From: JAWPMT01 sp965227935
GTDB taxonomy: Bacteria; Bacteroidota; Bacteroidia; Cytophagales; Cyclobacteriaceae
Direction: 5' to 3'
Assembly: GCA_965227935.1 (NCBI GenBank)
Contig: CBDDGS010000019.1
Location: forward strand, 1,302,001 to 1,366,000
DNA length: 64,000 nt
Below are positions 41,211 to 49,217 of this stretch, piece by piece. Made by a program: the position numbers and the translations under genes. Positions within the stretch are counted from its first letter, which is position 1. Each line of letters begins with the position of its first letter. The notes under the pieces were generated by a model, which saw only the letters and a list, made by a program, of their open reading frames with translations, was not told the DNA's origin and made no database searches.

Positions 41211-42245
41211 TCACTGAAGGTAGATACCTCCGCGGTTGCCGGGCTCGATATTGCCAAACCGCTCTGCAAAAACCTGCGGAAGCTCGCGGTCTTCGGGGAC
41301 ACTGAGCCATAAACGTCGTAGGTTTCGCTTCCTGGCTGGATCCTCGTGGTCCTGGAAGGACGTCCTGTCATGCAGCAAGGCATGGTTGTAGACAAACTGC
41401 ATATCTCCCGGCTGCAGATGCATGGATAGGTACAGCGCCGGATCATTGCAGAGGTCGTCAAATAGATTGAGTGCTTCCCGGTGCCGGTCTGTTAGACGGG
41501 GGGCGTCCTCAAATCGCTGGGCTGATTCGATGTACTGCCGCTGATAATAGACGGTCATTTTCCCATCATGATAAGAGAAGACGGGGATCAGCGTGAAAGG
41601 CTTCATGCCAGGAGGGATCTCTCCGCGCCGGTCAGTAGCGATGGGATCCAGGAGTAGCCGAAGGAGATCAGGCCGCTTTTCCCACATTTGGGCGTAGACG
41701 GTTTCGGCACTGACTAATAAAGACTCTCCTCCCTGCATCGCCGGTTGAAGGCAGAGGAGACCAACCACATCCGCAGAATCGGTGTGAAAGTGCTGGCGTT
41801 CGCTCGTCTGGTAGATCCTGACATTGGGATCGCTGCTTGCCTTGCCCACATCGCGAACATGTCCCAACAGATCGCCGTTGGCATTTTGTGGTCGCTTATT
41901 GCCAATATGTGTGCCTATTCCGACGAAGATGGCCTCCATCTCACGTTGGGAGAGGTTTGCGCCGGGCAGCCCCCGTATGACCTTGAAGCCAAGCCCTTGT
42001 ATCAAGTCTTTTTTGAGTTGTCGCAGCTTGTCCGAGAGGTGTGGTAGGATGAACTCCTGAAGAGTGATATCAACTGGAGATTCGACCTGTCTCAGTGCTT
42101 GTCTGGCGGCATGTATCAGTTCCTCGTTTTCCTGGTCGGTCAGCTGCCAAACCCATCGGCCTTCATCCTTTTGGAGGTCGTCTCCTCGCCAGGTGGCGGT
42201 GGTGCTCGAGGGGGGAGGTAGGGTAGCTAGGTCAGGTCCGTCCAT
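41211..42245 (-). CDS. TauD/TfdA-family Fe(II)/2-oxoglutarate dioxygenase
   Basis: 344 residues from the ATG at 42245. The frame is open to 42317, but those codons fall inside the esterase terminator, and a TAAATTTG box lies just upstream of 42245. Iron ligands: HFHTDSADVVGL gives H-x-D; the distal His is in VYNHALLHDRTSF; the 2-oxoglutarate Arg is in RNLRRLWLS. GFKVIRGLPGANLSQREMEA resembles the clavaminate-synthase-like branch. The oxidised substrate cannot be named. Its stop abuts the permease stop on the other strand with no gap. Confidence 0.85.
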   Translation of the reverse strand: MDGPDLATLPPPSSTTATWRGDDLQKDEGRWVWQLTDQENEELIHAARQALRQVESPVDITLQEFILPHLSDKLRQLKKDLIQGLGFKVIRGLPGANLSQREMEAIFVGIGTHIGNKRPQNANGDLLGHVRDVGKASSDPNVRIYQTSERQHFHTDSADVVGLLCLQPAMQGGESLLVSAETVYAQMWEKRPDLLRLLLDPIATDRRGEIPPGMKPFTLIPVFSYHDGKMTVYYQRQYIESAQRFEDAPRLTDRHREALNLFDDLCNDPALYLSMHLQPGDMQFVYNHALLHDRTSFQDHEDPARKRNLRRLWLSVPEDRELPQVFAERFGNIEPGNRGGIYLQ

Positions 42246-42250
42246 GACCA

Positions 42251-42258
42251 CAAATTTA
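42251..42258 (-). promoter_or_regulatory. Bacteroidota -7 box (TAAATTTG) before dioxygenase gene
   Basis: Exact match to TAnnTTTG, five bases before the ATG at 42245, so the transcript would be nearly leaderless. A matching TTG lies ~27 bases upstream, longer than the usual spacing, so support is partial. Confidence 0.35.
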
Positions 42259-42297
42259 GCCGGGTTTGGGATGAACTGCTGTGGCCAAGCGATCTGG

Positions 42298-42333
42298 AAA
42301 AGAGAAAACCCGCCCATTTCGAGCGGGTTCTCT
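42298..42333 (-). terminator. Rho-independent terminator of esterase gene
   Basis: On the minus strand GAGAACCCGC pairs with GCGGGTTTTCTC (one mismatch or bulge), followed by TTTT. Begins six bases after the esterase stop. Confidence 0.65.
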
Positions 42334-42338
42334 GGCAG

Positions 42339-43538
42339 CTATCGCAGTGATTGAAACTGCTGCAAGATGGCTTGCCAGTATGGCAGCACCGCTTCCTGAT
42401 GGTCCAGCCCTTCGAAAGGAACGATGGCGACAGGTGCTCCCAGGCGAGTTAGCTCGTTGAAGGCGGTTTCCGCATGAAATGGAAACACGCTCGTGTCGTC
42501 GGTTCCGTAGTACAGGGTAATCGGATCTTTCGCCGACCAACTGTGGGTGTCATTGTCCCTGAAGGCTCCCAGTAGTTCTTCATCTGAGCCATCTGACAAT
42601 CCATCGATGAAACCTTGTGTGAAGAGCTCCCGGGGATCGCGATCAAAGTCCGTGCGCGTGGGCCAGAGCATGGGGTCGTCTACAGCAGCGACAATGGCAG
42701 CGTCATCCGCCGTAATGATTTCTTCCCATGGTCGATTGACTCCGGAGGTTTGGTTGATGACATGAATGTTCCACAGCCATGCACCCGGGTTGTCAATGAC
42801 GATTTGCTGCGTTTCCAGGGCCGAGACAGTCCCGGACTTATTGTACGCCCCAGCACCGGGCGCACTCATCGTTACTTCCAAAGAAGAGTTCTCGGAGAGA
42901 TGCTGGTGCATGGCCATGGTCGCATAGCCCCCTTGCGAGTAGCCCGCAAGGAAGAGGCCATCGGTTGTGCTGAGCTCCAACTTGGCGGCGAGTTCGCGGG
43001 CTGCCATCAGCATATCAAAGCAGGAGCTACCCATCGTTGCCCGGTGCTCAAAGGGGTGCGACACCTTCTGAGAAGCTCCATAGCCCACGTAGTCAGGTGC
43101 AGTCACTATATAGCCGTAAGAGGCCATTACCAGCAGGTAATTGACCAGCGTACTACCACGATCGAAGTAGGAGGGCGCCTCCCTCTGCTGAATGATGGTA
43201 CCGTGCTGGTAGGAGAGTGTCGGCATATCTTCAGTGTTGCTCGGGAAAAGGACAAGACCTGAAGCCGTCAACGGCGTTCCGTCGTAGTAGGTGGTCGGGT
43301 ATTCTACCCGGTAGGCGTTCACGTCCTGCGAGGCGGTGCCAGGAAAGACTCCCCCGAATTGCCTCGCAATGTTGGCTATCTCCTCCGAGGAAATGGTACC
43401 AAGGAATGTTCCCATCTCCAGATGGGTATCACCCAAAATATCCGATAGTTCTTGAGTTGGCGAAGGGTCATTATCATCGCAGGCTGCGAAAGTGAGCACG
43501 AGTCCGATGAGTGAAATGAAGTTTTTGATGTTTGCCAT
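42339..43538 (-). CDS. Secreted lipoprotein esterase/lipase, alpha/beta hydrolase
   Basis: 399 residues from the ATG at 43538, which places a lipoprotein signal at the start (LIGLVLTFAAC, lipobox FAAC); the frame is open upstream to 43616. VEYPTTYYDGTPLTASGLVL and TAPDYVGYGASQ are the strands before the elbow GYSQGGYATMA (nucleophile Ser). GTDDTSVFPFH suits the acid and GLDHQEAV the His. Matches the secretory-lipase-like group of Bacteroidota lipoproteins. Acts at the outer membrane or outside; substrate unknown. Confidence 0.82.
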   Translation of the reverse strand: MANIKNFISLIGLVLTFAACDDNDPSPTQELSDILGDTHLEMGTFLGTISSEEIANIARQFGGVFPGTASQDVNAYRVEYPTTYYDGTPLTASGLVLFPSNTEDMPTLSYQHGTIIQQREAPSYFDRGSTLVNYLLVMASYGYIVTAPDYVGYGASQKVSHPFEHRATMGSSCFDMLMAARELAAKLELSTTDGLFLAGYSQGGYATMAMHQHLSENSSLEVTMSAPGAGAYNKSGTVSALETQQIVIDNPGAWLWNIHVINQTSGVNRPWEEIITADDAAIVAAVDDPMLWPTRTDFDRDPRELFTQGFIDGLSDGSDEELLGAFRDNDTHSWSAKDPITLYYGTDDTSVFPFHAETAFNELTRLGAPVAIVPFEGLDHQEAVLPYWQAILQQFQSLR

Positions 43539-43662
43539 GTTTGTACAAATTGAGTTTTTGAAATGAATCGAATGATGGTCCATTGTTGGACTTGCTTCGA
43601 AGATCAGTTCATGCAAATAGGCAGCGGTAGTTTCCGGGCAATTAGGAGTTCTACTTTACCGA

Positions 43663-44793
43663 TCAGGACTTTCGTGCCTGCTGACGGAAGGTCTGGGGTG
43701 TCTGATTGTACTCCTTTTTGAAAGCGGTATAAAAGGCAGATTTGGAATTATACCCCACCTTATAGCCGATTTCCTCAATTTTCAAATGGCCAAATGAGGT
43801 ATTTGTCAAATATTCTTTGGCTTCTTGGGTCCGGTAGGTATTGATCATCCCAAAGAAGTTGGTTTGGAGTCGCTCGTTGATGATTTGCGAGAGGTGGTGC
43901 TCAGAGATCGAGAGCCTCTGGGCTAGCGCCTCCATGGAAACGTCACTTTGAAGAAACGGCTTGTCTGTCTCCATCAATTGCTGTAGCTCCCGCAATTTGA
44001 TGTCAGCCTTCTCGGGGGACAGGGAGGAGGTCCCATATTTCGTGGCTTCTGATTGGAAGAATGGTGACTCGCGCAGTGCAAAGTACCCGATGGCAAATAG
44101 CAGAAACGTCAGGTAAACACCGACAATATTCTCGCCTTGGGCAGATCCAAAGATCCACTTGGAGAGGAAGAAGATCATTGCACCAATCGCGCAAATGACG
44201 ATGAAGTTTCGCACCCAGATTTTCTTCTTGTGCAGGGCCTTTGTAAGGAAGCGCTTTCTGAATTCCCAGCTGGTAAGCGCCACGTAAATGGACAACTGTA
44301 ACGCTATCCCCCAGGTCGTCGCAAAGGCGCGAATACTTAGAGGGTCAAGGTCTTTAGGATGGGCAACGGGTAGGAAGGGGGCGGTTGGCAGATATCCTGC
44401 GATATAGTTGTTGTACTTCTGACTTGTGGGAGCGGAGAGCTCAATGGTCCAATAGGCGAAGAAAAGTACAAATGGCACGAGATGCCAAATGTAGGTTCGG
44501 CGTGGGAAGGTCTTGTTGGCTGCCCTTTGATGCAGATAGAAGGCAGGTCCCAAGAGAAACTGCAATGGCTCGGAGAAATTGTAGAGTACCATCACGTATA
44601 CAATCAGTGTCGTGTGGTTGAGAAAGATCTCGAGCAGAGAGAGGGTCAGCAATAGCGTGAGGAGTCCAAGCCAGGTATTGGCAGCCGTTTTGTGAGATTG
44701 CCGGAATAGGAGGACAGACAGGAGAAGTCCCGGTAGGATGCCCATGAGCAGAATCACAGCATATAAATCCAATCGGGGATCTGGTGAGATCAT
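43663..44793 (-). CDS. AraC-family regulator with N-terminal membrane sensor
   Basis: 376 residues. About seven hydrophobic segments in the first 240 residues (VILLMGILPGLLLSVLLF first), then an AraC double HTH (MEALAQRLSISEHHLSQII; IGYKVGYNSKSAFYTAFKKE; NQTPQTFRQQA). Same architecture as the regulator at 24477 but not a close copy. The esterase gene lies 124 bases downstream on the same strand and is a candidate target. Confidence 0.88.
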   Translation of the reverse strand: MISPDPRLDLYAVILLMGILPGLLLSVLLFRQSHKTAANTWLGLLTLLLTLSLLEIFLNHTTLIVYVMVLYNFSEPLQFLLGPAFYLHQRAANKTFPRRTYIWHLVPFVLFFAYWTIELSAPTSQKYNNYIAGYLPTAPFLPVAHPKDLDPLSIRAFATTWGIALQLSIYVALTSWEFRKRFLTKALHKKKIWVRNFIVICAIGAMIFFLSKWIFGSAQGENIVGVYLTFLLFAIGYFALRESPFFQSEATKYGTSSLSPEKADIKLRELQQLMETDKPFLQSDVSMEALAQRLSISEHHLSQIINERLQTNFFGMINTYRTQEAKEYLTNTSFGHLKIEEIGYKVGYNSKSAFYTAFKKEYNQTPQTFRQQARKS

Positions 44794-44824
44794 GGCAGGG
44801 TTTGTCGCATAATACGGTACAGAC

Positions 44825-45712
44825 CTAGGGTGACTGAGGCCGCCGCCCTCTCATGTAAGTTAAGTAATGATAGAGCAAATCGAACTCCTCCCGGGTGATG
44901 TCTTCTGTTCCATGCATGGCACTATTGTAACGGAAAGATCTTGGATCCTTTGTGTATTGCCAAATAATCTCCTTTTCCATGTACTCTGTGATGCTTTTTG
45001 GGAAATTTAATTCTGGACCTACATTACCTCCAACCTTGTTGATGCTGTGACACTTAATGCATCGCTGCTCATAAAGCTGAAATCCCTGAAGGGCCCGATG
45101 GTCATTCATCGGGGTAATGCTGGCATGTGGGTCTTCAAGGGTGATCTCAAAGTGTGTCAAACCATAGGGCCAGCTAACGGACTTGGCATCCAGCTCCGGA
45201 TCGTCCCAAACGAGGTAGAAGGGCGCGTAGCTTTCTTCCTTGCTAATCTCCCAAAAGTAGCCTTCTGGGGCGTCAATATCCCTGAAAGCCAGCCAGCCCG
45301 ATTCGAGCGGCAGGTCGCCCAGGCGATGTGCCGGAACATAACCGTCCTTGCAGACCATTTTGACCATGGCTGTAGGCGGCACTGCGGAGAGGGCGATCTG
45401 CGACTGGAGAACACTGCGGAGGGATATGGCCTCATAGGTTTTTGGCACTCCCGATACGAAGTTTTTCGTGATGCGGACAGTTTGGATTTCGTCCTTGTAC
45501 TCACCTGCTTGAATTGCCTGGAACCACGGTCTAAGATCAATGACCGTAGAAATGGTATCCGTCTTCGACGTCGCCTCAGTGATCGTTGCTTTGGGCTCGG
45601 AGGAACATCGGATAAGCAGACAGGTGGACACCAAGAGGATCACTACGCCATAAGCAGACCTTGAGGAGTGTATGCGATCAGTGAGAAAGTGGTTGGTCAT
45701 CCATCTAACCAA
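44825..45712 (-). CDS. Lipoprotein c-type cytochrome with N-terminal oxidoreductase-like domain
   Basis: 295 residues. Hydrophobic leader with Cys at the end (VVILLVSTCLLIRC) suggests a lipoprotein. The start may be the ATG at 45700 rather than 45712. Residues ~50-195 (LRSVLQSQIALSAVPPTAMV, GYVPAHRLGDLPLESGWLAF, WPYGLTHFEITLEDP) resemble a molybdopterin-oxidoreductase-like beta fold without obvious cofactor Cys. The single heme site CIKCHS (~216-221), with a later Met in SAMHGTED as possible axial ligand, makes it a monoheme cytochrome c. Overlaps the end of the amidase gene by eight bases, so it belongs to the same operon. Confidence 0.75.
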   Translation of the reverse strand: MVRWMTNHFLTDRIHSSRSAYGVVILLVSTCLLIRCSSEPKATITEATSKTDTISTVIDLRPWFQAIQAGEYKDEIQTVRITKNFVSGVPKTYEAISLRSVLQSQIALSAVPPTAMVKMVCKDGYVPAHRLGDLPLESGWLAFRDIDAPEGYFWEISKEESYAPFYLVWDDPELDAKSVSWPYGLTHFEITLEDPHASITPMNDHRALQGFQLYEQRCIKCHSINKVGGNVGPELNFPKSITEYMEKEIIWQYTKDPRSFRYNSAMHGTEDITREEFDLLYHYLTYMRGRRPQSP

Positions 45713-47069
45713 CGAGGTCTTTTTCGTTTAACAATGTGTACGTGAAAAGCTCTCCCCATTCTGATCGTGCTTGACGGCAGAGATTCATGAATTCGTTGTA
45801 CTCCGCGGCCCGGGCAAAAACCTGACATCCTGCGGACCAGCGATCTACCTGGACGGACTCTGTCTTCGCGTTGGATCGATGGATGTTGATACCAAAAAAG
45901 CCTGTCTGCTCCAAGCCAGAGTCGAAGTCCAGCTTGTTGTCCCGATCAAAATCACGGATCACCGTTACCTCTTTTGCCTGTACCAGCGCCTCGTATTTGT
46001 TGCGATGCTTTCCAAGCTTGTAGGTGCTCCGATATTGTCCCTCTTTGAGGATGGCGGTGCCATCGTCGTTGATCGGATCTGTTAGGTAGGTAAGCCCCGG
46101 ATCAGTCGTGGCTTTGTATTCTTTGAGCTGCCATTGGTTTTGGTACTTCCAGAAGACATAGATCTTGTCATCGAATGAATTGGGGACCGCATTGTCACTC
46201 CTCACACCGACGATGTTGAGGTTGTAGGGCTTGTGGTCACTTTTGAAGAAGGCATAGGACTTCGCTTTCAACGAGTCTATCAGGGTTTTGACTTTTGACG
46301 GTAGCTTTTCTACGGGTCCCTTCACCTTTATCACCTTTGGCTTCTTGGTGGGTCGGGTCAGGTCCAGTTCCTTGTTGCGTGTTTTGATGGCTCCTATATC
46401 GTCCTGGTTCAGTCGATTGGCAGCCTGAAGCACCGACTCCCCGGGATGCGTGGTGAGGACGTTGGGGTCGAGGAACTCTGAGAAATCTCTGACGGGGAAG
46501 TTGATACGTTTGTCGGCGGGTCCGATGAAAGATGCTTCGTCTGCGGGGTTCGGTTCGGGCTTCAGGATGATGGGCTTGGGCTTCAATCCTTCACGGAACG
46601 AATCCATGTTGATTACTGGGCATGCCTTCCAGTCATATCCTGGAAACTGCGAGTGGCCCCAGACATTGTCGATGGGTACGGCCAGCTCACGCACCAGCCA
46701 TTTGACTAAGGCGAGGGTGGGTTTCAGCTGCTTATCAAGCAGCTCCTGCGAACGAAAATCGCCAACCATGCAAACTCCGACTGCTTTCCGGTTGCTGTTC
46801 CCCACGTGGTAGGACCGTACTTCAAGGTCGTGACACCACTTCACGATACCATCCTTGCCTATGACAAAATGATAGCCGATCCCAGGCCAGTTGTTGTCAT
46901 TGACATGGTATCTCGCAAAAGACTCGGCGGAGCCCGTTTTGGTGAGGCTGTGATGGATGGCAATATGAGTGATCGCCGACAATGGCCTGGAACCAAAACG
47001 CTTCGTGACGTGCGTTTTCAGGCGCTCGCGATAGTCCTTGGTTCCTGGTATGAAGTCGTACTTTCCCAT
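45705..47069 (-). CDS. PGRP-type amidase fused to L,D-transpeptidase-like module
   Basis: 454 residues, no signal peptide. Residues ~30-170 are an Amidase_2/PGRP domain: ITHIAIHHSLTKTGSAESFA (first Zn His), WPGIGYHFVIGKDG, RSYHVGN, and GYDWKACPVINMDSF (last Zn ligand Cys). It cleaves the MurNAc-L-Ala amide. A LysM-like linker (HPGESVLQAANRLNQDDIGA) follows. Residues ~255-454 end with GFFGINIHRSNAKT and DRWSAGCQVF; the H...S-x-G-C arrangement is that of the YkuD L,D-transpeptidase catalytic site. Cytoplasmic production without a leader suggests release by another route. First gene after two DUF2589 genes. Confidence 0.75.
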   Translation of the reverse strand: MGKYDFIPGTKDYRERLKTHVTKRFGSRPLSAITHIAIHHSLTKTGSAESFARYHVNDNNWPGIGYHFVIGKDGIVKWCHDLEVRSYHVGNSNRKAVGVCMVGDFRSQELLDKQLKPTLALVKWLVRELAVPIDNVWGHSQFPGYDWKACPVINMDSFREGLKPKPIILKPEPNPADEASFIGPADKRINFPVRDFSEFLDPNVLTTHPGESVLQAANRLNQDDIGAIKTRNKELDLTRPTKKPKVIKVKGPVEKLPSKVKTLIDSLKAKSYAFFKSDHKPYNLNIVGVRSDNAVPNSFDDKIYVFWKYQNQWQLKEYKATTDPGLTYLTDPINDDGTAILKEGQYRSTYKLGKHRNKYEALVQAKEVTVIRDFDRDNKLDFDSGLEQTGFFGINIHRSNAKTESVQVDRWSAGCQVFARAAEYNEFMNLCRQARSEWGELFTYTLLNEKDLVG

Positions 47070-47519
47070 TTATTGGCCCATCAAGGTCTTGGTCTCCTCG
47101 TCAGCGGGTTGGTAGGAGGCTTTGATTTTACCATCTTCTTGCTTTTCTACCAGCAGTTTTAGTTCGACAGCCTCTTCATCGCCAGGTTGGCACAACTCAT
47201 ATTTGAAGGGTCGGTTGTCATGAGCTGGTCGACGACCTGCAATGATGCTCAAACCCATCCTGAGACGGGCAAGGAATCCGGGTTGGCTTGGTTTCAGGTA
47301 TACCGTGAGCTCTGCACTTTTTAATGACAGGAACTGATCCCTGCCAAACCCTTTCATGATGTCCTTGGGGAGGTGTTCACCCCTCGGCGGGTGTGCTGCC
47401 ATTCGAGCCCACTGCGCCACCTGCATTTCATGCATGGTCACGTTGGCTCGAACCAGCTCTTCAATAATGCCTTTCGCCAGGCCTTGAACGTGTTTCTGAT
47501 CTGTTGTAGGCCGCTCCAT
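47070..47519 (-). CDS. Unknown small protein of DUF2589 cluster
   Basis: 149 residues; stop immediately before the amidase ATG. Not recognised by family. An N-terminal helical half (QHVHGLAKGIIEELV-like, MHEMQVAQWARMAA) is followed by strands LSLKSAELTVYLKPSQPG and VELKLLVEKQEDGKIKASYQ. The pattern small-x-x-[SA]-[DEL]-[LI]-[ST]-[VF]-x-[YF] also occurs in both DUF2589 proteins upstream, suggesting a shared beta fold. Confidence 0.65.
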   Translation of the reverse strand: MERPTTDQKHVQGLAKGIIEELVRANVTMHEMQVAQWARMAAHPPRGEHLPKDIMKGFGRDQFLSLKSAELTVYLKPSQPGFLARLRMGLSIIAGRRPAHDNRPFKYELCQPGDEEAVELKLLVEKQEDGKIKASYQPADEETKTLMGQ

Positions 47520-47622
47520 GTACTCAGTTTTCTTGCCGCCGCTCTGGCTGCTTTCAATCTTTTGGGACTAATAAAATTAAAAGCCCCGCTAAGCCAGGTT
47601 ACTTCTGGTACGTGAGAGACCT

Positions 47623-48198
47623 TTACGACTTTGGGATCTCTATGCCCTCCACAGTCGCGTCAATGATCTTTTGGAGTCCCGCCGGAAGCTGTGATTCACT
47701 TACGTGGAGTTTTACATCCAAGGTACCTCCACGGTTGACTACGTTTTCCCGACTGCTGCTATTTTCCAGGGAGCCGCTTAAGCTTGCTCCGACGAATTTG
47801 GCCAGTATCCCTTTGGTGGAAATCTCCGCCTTTGCCGCTTTCTTGTTCGCATTTTTCTCAGTGACTACCTGTGAGATGTTGTATTGAAAACTAACGCTCA
47901 GCGAGTCAAAGTTGAGGCTGGGAATCTTGGTGAGAGCAATCAATGGCACATTCACCTTTCGCTGCACCTCTTTGGTCGTGCTACCATCATCTACCTGCTC
48001 CATGAATGTGAATTCCACATTCTTGTCCTTGATGGAGTTGACAAAATCGAGGGTTGTCTGCGCCGCCTGTTTGTGGGCCTCGATGGTCGTCAACAAGGGC
48101 GAGGCGATGATGAAATCCAACGGGATCTTTGCAAATTCAGCTGGCGACGCGGTACTGTCGTTAATAGCAGCCGGTGGGTTTCCTTGGTTTTGAGCCAT
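47623..48198 (-). CDS. DUF2589 domain protein 1
   Basis: 191 residues with the DUF2589 layout: IPLDFIIASPLLTTIEAHKQ then helix with AAQTTLDFVNSI, VNVPLIALTKIPSLNFDSLS with VSFQYNIS, and a C-terminal LDVKLHVSESQLPAGLQKII. DUF2589 is a family of unknown function; many members pair a helical N-terminus with a beta domain. No signal peptide. Between the other two proteins of the cluster. Confidence 0.8.
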   Translation of the reverse strand: MAQNQGNPPAAINDSTASPAEFAKIPLDFIIASPLLTTIEAHKQAAQTTLDFVNSIKDKNVEFTFMEQVDDGSTTKEVQRKVNVPLIALTKIPSLNFDSLSVSFQYNISQVVTEKNANKKAAKAEISTKGILAKFVGASLSGSLENSSSRENVVNRGGTLDVKLHVSESQLPAGLQKIIDATVEGIEIPKS

Positions 48199-48239
48199 AG
48201 TTAAGTGGTGTTAAAGTGGTATATGTATGCTTTTAGTTT

Positions 48240-49100
48240 TTATTCAGTTGGCGTCTCAGGGCTTGTTGCCGCACCTGAAGATGGGTTCTTATCTGGTAAA
48301 TCGTCCGTATCTACCGACTCTATCGAGTTGGTGAGATGGACCAGCATCCGTTCAAGGCCAGAAGGCATTTCCGAAGCTTCTATTTTCATGTTTACCTTGA
48401 TCGAAGATTCACTTCTGCCCGCCTTGGTGGTTGCAATCTCCCCGCGAAGCGACTTCGGCTCTTTGATCAGGAACCAGGGTCTACTGCGATCCTCGTCGTC
48501 TTTTGTTTTCCAGGCTTCAGACTTCTCCACATTGAATTCGAAGGAAATATCTGCTTCCTGAATGGAAAGGGGTTTGACTGGCAAAAGGGCCAGGTTGGGG
48601 ATATTGACCGTGACGCCATTCCCGGTGTCATCTATCATGTCAAATGATTGCTGGTACAGTTCACCCGTCTCTGCGTTGAGGGTCTTGAGTTCAACAATCT
48701 CCTGGTCTGTCAATGTGTTTTGCTCTTTTCTCTTTTTGAAGAGCTGCCTCATGCGAGTTTTCTTATCCTGACGATTTTTCTCTTCATCAATGATGCCCTG
48801 TAGCTCGTCCCTTTGCTCTGTTAGTTTCTGAACAGCATCTGCATTGCTTTTGCCATTACCGAGAGCGTCGATTTGTGTTTGAATGTCTTTTACCCTGCTT
48901 TCTATCAGTGTGATGTCCTGTGGCGTATACTGATGTCGAAACCCCATCTTCAACAGAAAATTCAGAAAGGACCTGGCGGCATGTACTTGGGCTTCAAAGA
49001 TGGAATTCAGCGGGGCCAGGAAAGCGGCCGAAAGAGGATAGTAGTCAGATCCGTTGCCGGACCCACCATTGTTGTCACCGTTGGCGGGAGCGTCTGCCAT
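48240..49100 (-). CDS. DUF2589 domain protein 2, long form
   Basis: 286 residues. YYPLSAAFLAPLNSIFEAQV then helix and FLNFLLKMGF correspond to the DUF2589 start. An inserted charged coiled coil (~60-135, KVQ-like, DELQGIIDEEKNRQDKKTRM) is absent from the shorter paralogue. Then VNIPNLALLPVKPLSIQEAD with ISFEFNVE, and IKVNMKIEASEMPSGLERML match the end of protein 1. First gene of the minus-strand cluster 49100-44825; 41 bases separate it from protein 1. Confidence 0.8.
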   Translation of the reverse strand: MADAPANGDNNGGSGNGSDYYPLSAAFLAPLNSIFEAQVHAARSFLNFLLKMGFRHQYTPQDITLIESRVKDIQTQIDALGNGKSNADAVQKLTEQRDELQGIIDEEKNRQDKKTRMRQLFKKRKEQNTLTDQEIVELKTLNAETGELYQQSFDMIDDTGNGVTVNIPNLALLPVKPLSIQEADISFEFNVEKSEAWKTKDDEDRSRPWFLIKEPKSLRGEIATTKAGRSESSIKVNMKIEASEMPSGLERMLVHLTNSIESVDTDDLPDKNPSSGAATSPETPTE

Positions 49101-49217
49101 AGCAGTTCTTTTCTTGTTTGGTTTTGGGTTTAGGAACTTAATGTTCCGTGTCGGAAGATACCTGCTTCAAGGTATTTACGCAAGTACCTTCCTGCAATAA
49201 TGCCCTATCTCCGGCTA

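Noticed and set aside
42615..43262. 215-codon plus-strand frame in the esterase gene
   Set aside because: Antisense of the hydrolase elbow region; no independent support.
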